64,000 nucleotides of DNA from WHSW01 sp033856255 (GTDB taxonomy: Bacteria > Actinomycetota > Thermoleophilia > Solirubrobacterales > 70-9), in contig JAWVFH010000028.1 of NCBI GenBank assembly GCA_033856255.1, positions 124,001 through 188,000 on the forward strand. Reading direction: 5' to 3'. Made by a program: the position numbers and the translations under genes. Shown here piece by piece: positions 58,273 through 64,000 of this stretch (position 1 is the first letter of the stretch; every line of letters begins with the position of its first letter). The notes below the pieces were generated by a model. The model searched no databases. It worked only from the letters and a program-made list of their open reading frames with translations, and was not told the origin of the DNA.

Positions 58273-60165
58273 GTGGGAACCCGGCTTTCGACCCTCGTTG
58301 CTGCGTGCGTGCTCGGGCTGCTCGCCGCCCCGGCGGGCGCCGGCGCGGCCTCCTCCCCGCTCGGGCTCAGCGATTGCGGCCCGACCGAGGGCGTCTACTC
58401 GTGTGCCGGCCTGGTCCAGACCTGGGACGGGGTGCCGCTCGACACCACCGTCACTCTGCCGAGCGCCGCCGACGGCGGGCCCTTGCCGCTCGTCGTCGAG
58501 GTGCACGGCTTCGGCAACTCGAAGTACGAGTACCTGCACCCCGACGAGACCGCCTACACGGACAACGCCTTCGCCTGGGCCCACGACGGCTACGCCGTGC
58601 TCACCTTCACGGCGCGCGGGCTCTGGGGCTCGTGCGGCACGCCCGACGCGCGGGCCGCGAACCCGGTCGCCTGCACCGCCGGCTACATCCACCTCGCCGA
58701 CATCCGCTACGAGGTCCGCGACATCCAGCAGCTGATCGGCCTGCTCGTCGACGACGGCACCGCCGACCCGCGGGCGATCGGCGTCACCGGTGACAGCTAC
58801 GGCGGTGGTCAGTCGCTGATGCTGGCGGCGCTGCGCGACCGCGTCATGCTCCCCGACGGCAGCCTGATCCCCTGGCGCAGCCCCGCCGGGACGCCGCTGC
58901 GGATCGCCGCCGCGGCCCCGGTGATCCCGTGGACCGATCTCGTCAACGCGGCGGCGCCCAACGGCCGCGTGTTCGCGAACGCGATCACGCCGCGCTCGCT
59001 CGCCACCTCGCCGGTCGGGATCGAGAAGGCCTCGTTCGTGAACGCGATCTTCGCCGCCGCCCAGTTCGCCACGGGGCCCGGTCAGCCGGTCGGCGAGCCG
59101 TTCGTCCCCGGGCGACCGATGGGCTTCCTCGCCCCGCCCGGGATCGACCCCGAGGCCGACGTCTCCCACTGGGTCTCCCGCACCAGCGCCGGCGAGCCCT
59201 ACGACGACGACTCCACGGCCGAGATCGTCGACCTGCTGACCCGCTACCACTCGGCGTACTACGTCCCCCCCACCGACCGCCCGCCGCCGCTCTACCTGGC
59301 GGCCGGGTTCACCGACGACCTCTTCCCCACCGACGAGGTGCTGCGGTTCGCCAATCGCACCGCCAAGCGCTGGCCCACCCTGCCGCTCGCCCTGCAGCTC
59401 GGCGACTTCGGCCACCAGCGGGCGGCGAACAAGCCGCGCGAGCGCGACCGGCTGCTGCGCTCGATCCACCGCTGGTTCGACCGCTTCCTGCGCGGTCGCG
59501 GCAAGGCGCCGAGAAGCGGCGTGACCGCGTTCGCTCAGACGTGCCCGAAGGACAAGGCACCCGAGGGGCCGTTCCGGGCTCGCACCTTCTCGCGCCTGGC
59601 GCACGGCCAGGTCCGCCTGCGCGGCGCCGACGCGCAGACGGTCAGCTCCACCGGCCTCGACCCGCAGGGCGGCGCGGCGCTCGATCCGGTGTCGGGCATG
59701 GGAGACGGTTGCGCCGTCGTGCCGCCGGGCGAGCCGGACGGCACCGCCTCGTACACGCTGCACGTGCAGCGCACGCAACGGGTGACGCTGATCGGGGCTC
59801 CGGCCATAACCGCGAAGCTGGCGGTCAGCGGCGCCGCACCCGCCGACGCGGAGATCGCGGCCCGCCTCTATGACACCTCCGGCGGGATCCGCCGCCTCGT
59901 CGCCCGCGGCAGCTACCGGCCCGGCGACGGCTCGCGCCAGAGCTGGGAGCTTCACCCGGCGGCCTGGAGCTTTCAGCCGGGCGACCAGATCGAGCTCCAA
60001 CTGCTCGGCGCCGACCCTCCGTACTCACGCCCGTCGAACGCGAGCTTCGAGATCCAGGTCTCGAAGCTGCGGCTGCGGCTGCCGGTGCGCCAACGGCCCG
60101 ACGGCGACCTCGTCCGCAGTCCCAGCGCGCCCGTGCTCCTGCCGGGCCAGCGCCCCGCGCCGTAG
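58273..60165 (+). CDS. Secreted CocE/NonD-type alpha/beta hydrolase (Xaa-Pro dipeptidyl-peptidase-like)
   Basis: About 630 residues with a Sec signal (LSTLVAACVLGLLAAPAGAG). The S15-type hydrolase domain has VEVHGFGNSKYEYLHPDETA, the Ser in VTGDSYGGGQSLM, Asp in GFTDDLFPTDEV and His in GDFGHQRAANKP. A C-terminal beta domain follows (TASYTLHVQRTQRVTLIGAP, then SFEIQVSKLRL). GTG used as start; a TTG at 58231 with GGGAG upstream adds 14 residues and is the main alternative. Divergent from DUF1800. Confidence 0.85.
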   Translation: MGTRLSTLVAACVLGLLAAPAGAGAASSPLGLSDCGPTEGVYSCAGLVQTWDGVPLDTTVTLPSAADGGPLPLVVEVHGFGNSKYEYLHPDETAYTDNAFAWAHDGYAVLTFTARGLWGSCGTPDARAANPVACTAGYIHLADIRYEVRDIQQLIGLLVDDGTADPRAIGVTGDSYGGGQSLMLAALRDRVMLPDGSLIPWRSPAGTPLRIAAAAPVIPWTDLVNAAAPNGRVFANAITPRSLATSPVGIEKASFVNAIFAAAQFATGPGQPVGEPFVPGRPMGFLAPPGIDPEADVSHWVSRTSAGEPYDDDSTAEIVDLLTRYHSAYYVPPTDRPPPLYLAAGFTDDLFPTDEVLRFANRTAKRWPTLPLALQLGDFGHQRAANKPRERDRLLRSIHRWFDRFLRGRGKAPRSGVTAFAQTCPKDKAPEGPFRARTFSRLAHGQVRLRGADAQTVSSTGLDPQGGAALDPVSGMGDGCAVVPPGEPDGTASYTLHVQRTQRVTLIGAPAITAKLAVSGAAPADAEIAARLYDTSGGIRRLVARGSYRPGDGSRQSWELHPAAWSFQPGDQIELQLLGADPPYSRPSNASFEIQVSKLRLRLPVRQRPDGDLVRSPSAPVLLPGQRPAP

Positions 60166-60227
60166 CTGCGGCCGCCTTCGCGGTCCCGCTGCTAGCTTCG
60201 ACGGGTGATGAATTCGCCCCGACTGGC

Positions 60228-61625
60228 ATGCGAGGTCTGCAAGCCACGGGTCGTTGGGCCTCGCCTGTGACGGTCCGCCAACGGCTGATCGTCCTGGTCG
60301 TCGGGCTCAGCGCCATCCTCGTCGTCCCCTCGGCGTCGGAGGCCCTGACGATCGGCGCAGGCAATGTGTTTTCATCCCCCGGCCTTGCCGTCGATGCATC
60401 CGGGACGGCGTACATCGCATGGCGCGGCCCCGAGAGCGGGGCCGGGTCGCTGCAGTTCTGCCGGCTGCCGCGCGGCGCGTTGGCATGCGACATCCGGAGC
60501 GCCATCGCTGCTCCAGGGGACACGGTCAGCAGGGCTTTCGTGGTGGTCAGCGGCTCGCGCGTCATCGTCTTGCAGTACCGCTACGGAGGTGTCAGCGGGA
60601 TGTATGCGTTCACCTCCGCCGACGGCGGCGCCAGCTTCAGCCCCGGCCGGGTCGTGGGCTCGGTGCCCTTCTTCGAAGCCGTGCCGGGGCCCGGAGACAC
60701 GCTCTCGGGCGTTACGAACGCCGAGAGCGCAGGCGCGGCCTTCCAGAATGTGCCGCTGGACGGTTCCGCGAACAACCCGGCCACCTATGCGACGCTGTCG
60801 CCGGACCACCCCTACAACGGGGCGATCGGGCTGATCGACGCGGCCACGCCGCTCGCCGTTTCCACGAATGGGTCCGACGCGGGGCAGTTCCGGTACTACA
60901 CCGGGACCGGCGACCTCAACGACGTCGCGCACTGGACGCCGCCGAGCGACCTCGGCCTGGCGCGGTATCCGAAGCTCGCCGGCGGCCCGAGCGGACTCTT
61001 CCTGATCGCGACCGCCGCCGACAACGCGGTCTTCGCGCGCAAGTGGAACGGCGCGACGTTCGGCGCGCCGGTGACCATCGCGGCCGGCGCAGACGCCCCG
61101 ACACTGAGCACGTTCCAGGATGCGGCGGGGCGGCTCCACGCGATCTTCGTCCGTGGCGACGCCGACGGGCTTCATCTGATCCATGCCGTCTCCGACGACG
61201 GGACGAGTTGGCGCTCAGGCACCGTCGTGACCCAGACCGCGGCCGAGGGCGGCTTCAGCGCCACCCGCATCGCCACCGCACCCGATCACGTCGGCGTCGC
61301 CGTGTGGAACGCCGCGTTCGGCGAGATCCGGGTGGCGGCGGTAGGGCCAGATGCGCCCGGCCCGCCCGAGACCAAGATCGGCAGCGCTCCGAAGAAGAAG
61401 TCGCTCGAGCGCAAGGCGAAGTTCACGTTCACCTCAACGAAGCCCGGATCCAGCTTCGAGTGCAAGCTCGACAAGCGGGCATTCTCCCCCTGCACGTCTC
61501 CGAAGAAGGTCAAGGTCAAGCCCGGCAAGCACGTCTTCCAGGTGCGTGGCGTTGACGCCGCTGGCGTCGCCGACGCCTCCCCAGCGCGCTTCAAGTGGAG
61601 GGTCTTGAAGCGCCGACACCACTAA
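60228..61625 (+). CDS. Secreted beta-propeller-like protein with Ig-like tail
   Basis: About 465 residues. Signal peptide VRQRLIVLVVGLSAILVVPS followed by repeated strand units (GLAVDASGTAYIAWRGPESG, SGLFLIATAADNAVFARKWN, RLHAIFVRGDADGLHLIHAV) that look like sialidase/BNR-type blades. The C-terminal module FECKLDKRAFSPCTSPKKVK plus HVFQVRGVDAAGVADASPA matches a widespread Ig-like surface domain. ATG used; a GTG at 60267 gives a shorter, equally good signal. Carbohydrate-binding surface protein is likely. Confidence 0.8.
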   Translation: MRGLQATGRWASPVTVRQRLIVLVVGLSAILVVPSASEALTIGAGNVFSSPGLAVDASGTAYIAWRGPESGAGSLQFCRLPRGALACDIRSAIAAPGDTVSRAFVVVSGSRVIVLQYRYGGVSGMYAFTSADGGASFSPGRVVGSVPFFEAVPGPGDTLSGVTNAESAGAAFQNVPLDGSANNPATYATLSPDHPYNGAIGLIDAATPLAVSTNGSDAGQFRYYTGTGDLNDVAHWTPPSDLGLARYPKLAGGPSGLFLIATAADNAVFARKWNGATFGAPVTIAAGADAPTLSTFQDAAGRLHAIFVRGDADGLHLIHAVSDDGTSWRSGTVVTQTAAEGGFSATRIATAPDHVGVAVWNAAFGEIRVAAVGPDAPGPPETKIGSAPKKKSLERKAKFTFTSTKPGSSFECKLDKRAFSPCTSPKKVKVKPGKHVFQVRGVDAAGVADASPARFKWRVLKRRHH

Positions 61626-61627
61626 GG

Positions 61628-61661
61628 GCTTCCTGCCGGTCCTAGAGCACCGGCAGGAAGC
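61628..61661. terminator. Bidirectional terminator hairpin overlapping the glnA stop
   Basis: 13-bp perfect stem GCTTCCTGCCGGT / ACCGGCAGGAAGC with an 8-base loop. The glnA stop is in the loop and its last codons form one arm; the other side follows the secreted-protein stop. Terminates both convergent transcripts most economically. Confidence 0.7.
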
Positions 61662-63000
61662 GCTCGAGCTCCCAGGGGGTGACCTGGACGCGGTACTCCT
61701 CCCACTCCTCGCGCTTGATCTCGATGAAGCGCTTGAAGGTGTGCTCGCCGAGGATCCGCAGCACGAGCTCGGACTCGGCGGCGATCTCGATCGCCTCGCC
61801 GAGCGTCTCGGGCAGCTGCTCGATCCCGCGCTGGGCGCGCTCCTCAGGGGTCAGGTGGTAGAGGTTCTGCTCCATCGGCTCGGGCAGCTCGTAGCCCTGC
61901 TCGATCCCCTCGAGGCCGGCGTGCAGCATGCCGGCGAAGCAGAGGTAGGGGTTGCAGCTCGGGTCCGGGCAGCGCAACTCGGCGCGGGTCGCCGCCTCCT
62001 TGCCGGGGTGATAGAGCGGCACCCGGATCAGCGCCGAGCGGTTGCGGCGTGACCAGGCGAGGTAAACGGGCGCCTCGAAGCCGGGGACGAGGCGCTTGTA
62101 GGAGTTCACCCACTGGGCGAACAGGGGCGCGATCTCGCGCGCGTGGCGCAGCTGGCCGGCGATGAACGCCTTCGCGGTGTCGGAGAGGAAGTACTGGTCG
62201 TCGGCGTCGTAGAAGGCGTTGCCCCCGTCCGCTGACAGCGACTGGTGCACGTGCATGCCGGAGCCGTTCTCGCCGAACAGCGGCTTCGGCATGAAGGTCG
62301 CGTGCATGCCGTACTTCATCGCGTATTCCTTGACCGTGATCCGGTAGGTCATGCAGTCGTCGGACATCGCGAGCGCGTCCTTGTAGCGCATGTCGACCTC
62401 GTGCTGGGAGGGGCCTACCTCGTGGTGGGCGTACTCGACGTGGATGCCGAGCTGCTCGAGCGCGAGGATCGTCTCGCGGCGTACGTCCGAGCCGGCGTCG
62501 AGCGTGGTCAGGTCGAAGTAGCCGCCCTCGTCGAGCACCTGCGGCGGCGCCCCCTCGGTCTTCGCATCCTTGAAGTAGAAGTACTCGAGCTCGGGACCGA
62601 TGTTGTAGGCGTCGAAGCCCATCTCGGACGCCCGCTTCAGAGCCCGGCGCAGGATCCAGCGCGGGTCGCCCTCGTAGGGCTCGCCGCCCGGCACCTGGAC
62701 GTCGCAGAACATCCGGGCGGTCGCCTTCTCCTCCGGGCGCCATGGGAGGACCGCGAAGCTCGTCGCGTCGGGCATCGCGATCATGTCCGACTCCTCGATC
62801 GGGTTGAAGCCCGTGATCGAGGACCCGTCGAAGCCCATCCCGCCCTCGAACGCGTCCTCCAGTTCGGAGGAGTTGATCGAGAACGACTTCAACTGCCCGA
62901 GCACGTCCGTGAACCAGAGGCGGATGAAGCGCACGTCGTGCTCGCGCACGGCCGCGATCACATCCTCGGCGGTCTCGGGACGATGTGACTGCTCGGGCAT
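61642..63000 (-). CDS. glnA: Glutamine synthetase, type I (alpha-like)
   Basis: 452 residues; ATP + glutamate + ammonia to glutamine. Landmarks: GMGFDGSSITGFNPIEESDM, the ATP/Glu site YAHHEVGPSQHEVDMRYKDA, MHVHQSLSADGGNAFY, RLVPGFEAPVYLAWSRRNRS and RAELRCPDPSCNPYLCFAGM. Length fits the shorter GSI-alpha type; NLYHLTPEE is present where GSI-beta has the adenylylation Tyr, so adenylylation is uncertain. Weak Shine-Dalgarno. The upstream 185-base region is AT-rich with direct repeats. Confidence 0.95.
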   Translation of the reverse strand: MPEQSHRPETAEDVIAAVREHDVRFIRLWFTDVLGQLKSFSINSSELEDAFEGGMGFDGSSITGFNPIEESDMIAMPDATSFAVLPWRPEEKATARMFCDVQVPGGEPYEGDPRWILRRALKRASEMGFDAYNIGPELEYFYFKDAKTEGAPPQVLDEGGYFDLTTLDAGSDVRRETILALEQLGIHVEYAHHEVGPSQHEVDMRYKDALAMSDDCMTYRITVKEYAMKYGMHATFMPKPLFGENGSGMHVHQSLSADGGNAFYDADDQYFLSDTAKAFIAGQLRHAREIAPLFAQWVNSYKRLVPGFEAPVYLAWSRRNRSALIRVPLYHPGKEAATRAELRCPDPSCNPYLCFAGMLHAGLEGIEQGYELPEPMEQNLYHLTPEERAQRGIEQLPETLGEAIEIAAESELVLRILGEHTFKRFIEIKREEWEEYRVQVTPWELERFLPVL

Positions 63001-63089
63001 TTCCGAAGGTTATCCGTGACGACCTGGGCTGCGTATTAGTAGTTGGTCCAAAGATCCGGCCTTTTGATTGCACGAATGGCCTGGATCGG

Positions 63090-63140
63090 GTACCTTGCTT
63101 ACGAGAAGTAAGTAATGGGCTAAAAGTAAAGTAAAGGCGG
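63090..63140. promoter_or_regulatory. AT-rich repeat region between glnA and the AhpD-like gene
   Basis: A small dyad CTTAC-gagaa-GTAAG (63098-63112) followed by tandem AAGTAAGTAA and AAAGTAAAGTAAAG direct repeats. AT content is far above the surroundings. It lies upstream of both the glnA and the AhpD-like starts, so a shared control region (nitrogen regulator or curved-DNA element) is plausible. Confidence 0.45.
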
Positions 63141-63185
63141 GATAACGGCCGCATAAAGCGGGCGAAGGCAGCGGAGGCAGCAGCC

Positions 63186-63752
63186 ATGACCATCAAGACA
63201 GACGTCAGCCGTTTTCACATCCACGACGAGCTCACCGCACCCGAGGGCAGCGTCAAGATCCTCAAGGGCGTGCAGGGCGCCGCGGGCGGGATCTCCAAGT
63301 TCATCGGCGTCCTCGCCGGCGCCCCGGCGGCGCTGCGCGCCTACGCGCGCATGCGTCACGAGCTGCGCGGCGGGGCCCTTCCCCAGGCGACCCGCGAGCG
63401 GATCGCGCTCGCCGTCGCCGAGCGCCGCGGCGACTCCTACTCGATCGCGCAGCACGCGCGGACCGCTCGCGCGGCCGGGCTCGGGATCGACGAGGTGACC
63501 CGCGCGCGGCGCTTCCAGTCCTCCGACCCCAAGCAGCAGGCTCTGCTCACCTTCCTCGGGGCGCTGCTGGAGACCGGGGGCCGGCCGGACCAGCATCTGG
63601 GCGAGGAAGCGCGCGAGCACGACTGGACCGACGAGGAGCTGCTCGAGGCGGTCGCCCAGGTGGCGATGAACGAGTTCCAGAGCCTGATCGCCAACGCCGC
63701 GGCGCTGCCCCAGGACCAGGTGGACTCGGCGGTGCTGCCGGCGGCGGCCTGA
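63186..63752 (+). CDS. AhpD/CMD-fold protein lacking both catalytic cysteines
   Basis: 188 residues of the carboxymuconolactone-decarboxylase/AhpD fold: RERIALAVAERRGDSYSIAQ followed by H90 and a matching second half. In AhpD this reads GCxYCxxxH; here Gly82-Asp83-Ser84-Tyr85-Ser86 with His90 retained, so both redox Cys are replaced (Asp, Ser). Alkylhydroperoxidase activity is therefore unlikely; decarboxylase-like or structural roles remain. GGAGG 8 bases upstream of the ATG. Divergent from glnA. Confidence 0.88.
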   Translation: MTIKTDVSRFHIHDELTAPEGSVKILKGVQGAAGGISKFIGVLAGAPAALRAYARMRHELRGGALPQATRERIALAVAERRGDSYSIAQHARTARAAGLGIDEVTRARRFQSSDPKQQALLTFLGALLETGGRPDQHLGEEAREHDWTDEELLEAVAQVAMNEFQSLIANAAALPQDQVDSAVLPAAA

Positions 63753-63768
63753 CCGAAGGGGCCGGGCG

Positions 63769-64000
63769 CTACTCGGACGCGGGCGCGGCGATCTTCGCGA
63801 CGCGAATCTCGTCCGTGTACTCGAAGCGAAGCTTCTCGGCGGTCGCCTGGGTCAGGTCCCACTTGGCGTCGTTCGCGAACGGGCCGCGGTCGATCACCGT
63901 CGTGCGGACGAAGCGGCCGTTGTAGTGCAGGACGACCTTGGAGCCGCAGGGAAGCGTCTTGTGGGCGACCCCCATCGTCTGCCGCGTCAGGGTGACGCCG
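63769..64000 (-). CDS. RlpA-like double-psi beta-barrel protein, C-terminal part
   Basis: The frame is open to the right edge, so the start is missing. Visible residues include VAHKTLPCGSKVVLHYNGRF and VIDRGPFANDAKWDLTQATA, matching the RlpA/barwin-like lytic transglycosylase core. The two motifs that shape the active cleft are present; the N-terminal signal and any SPOR domain are outside. Probable cell-wall enzyme. Stop TAG is 16 bases from the AhpD-like gene stop. Confidence 0.83.
   Translation of the reverse strand, partial: GVTLTRQTMGVAHKTLPCGSKVVLHYNGRFVRTTVIDRGPFANDAKWDLTQATAEKLRFEYTDEIRVAKIAAPASE

Overview
The window reads as one contiguous stretch of a high-GC (visibly about 70 %) bacterial chromosome, almost certainly an actinobacterium. 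Gene families point to the Thermoleophilia/Solirubrobacterales type: a MeaA-type mutase with a small MaoC hydratase and a CitE-like lyase, GTP-dependent PEPCK, LLM-class flavin oxidoreductases, an Rv2578c-type radical SAM gene, many small secreted proteins with an Ala-rich signal peptide followed by degenerate short repeats, and a DUF1800/DUF1501 pair. The lineage is an inference from gene content. No rRNA, tRNA, CRISPR array, IS element or prophage was seen. Coding density is very high, with many 1-8 base overlaps, and no gap exceeds about 230 bases.

Layout. 1-3.6 kb: fragment of an ABM-like gene, a LysR regulator, ClpS, a secreted protein and a metallo-hydrolase. 3.6-20.4 kb: a metabolic block with a candidate ethylmalonyl-CoA mutase, a small MaoC hydratase, an acyl-CoA dehydrogenase with two SCP2-like genes, and a malyl-CoA-lyase-like protein plus thioesterase. 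Interspersed are GNATs, a HAD phosphatase, an SRPBCC protein, tandem phosphoesterases, a secreted glycosidase, an FkbM methyltransferase and an AlkZ-like protein. 20.4-26.1 kb: PEPCK, a flavin amine oxidase, and a sucC-sucD-ferredoxin operon. 26.1-30.5 kb: small secreted proteins and an acyl-CoA synthetase. 30.6-39.9 kb: two c-di-GMP enzymes, two MFS carriers, acetyl-CoA synthetase with an acetate permease, and a DUF2294 protein. 39.9-44.3 kb: an ABC exporter, a large secreted protein and a frameshifted radical SAM gene. 44.4-50.4 kb: two MarR-controlled modules (MFS efflux; an mhqO/mhqD-like quinone-defence pair) and a serine protease. 50.4-54.5 kb: GH9 glycosidase, cupin and a DUF255 protein. 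54.5-61.6 kb: blue copper protein-DUF1501-DUF1800 operon, CocE-type hydrolase and secreted proteins. 61.6-64 kb: glutamine synthetase, an AhpD-fold protein without its cysteines, and the end of an RlpA-like gene.

How the genes fit together. Acetate uptake (SatP), activation (Acs), a C2-assimilation route resembling the ethylmalonyl-CoA pathway (mutase, dehydrogenase, hydratase, lyase), succinyl-CoA synthetase and PEPCK together suggest growth on acetate or C2/fatty-acid-derived carbon without a glyoxylate shunt. The committing enzyme, crotonyl-CoA carboxylase/reductase, is not in the window. A second theme is defence against electrophiles, quinones and drugs through two MarR circuits with clear palindromic operators. 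A third is a large secreted or surface proteome.

Start codons are a recurring oddity. Several downstream genes have no ATG/GTG/TTG near their conserved start, and a CTG (or, for clpS, an ATC) sits exactly where one is expected, often inside a CTGA stop-start overlap. All functions are assigned from visible motifs and recalled family features; no database search was run.
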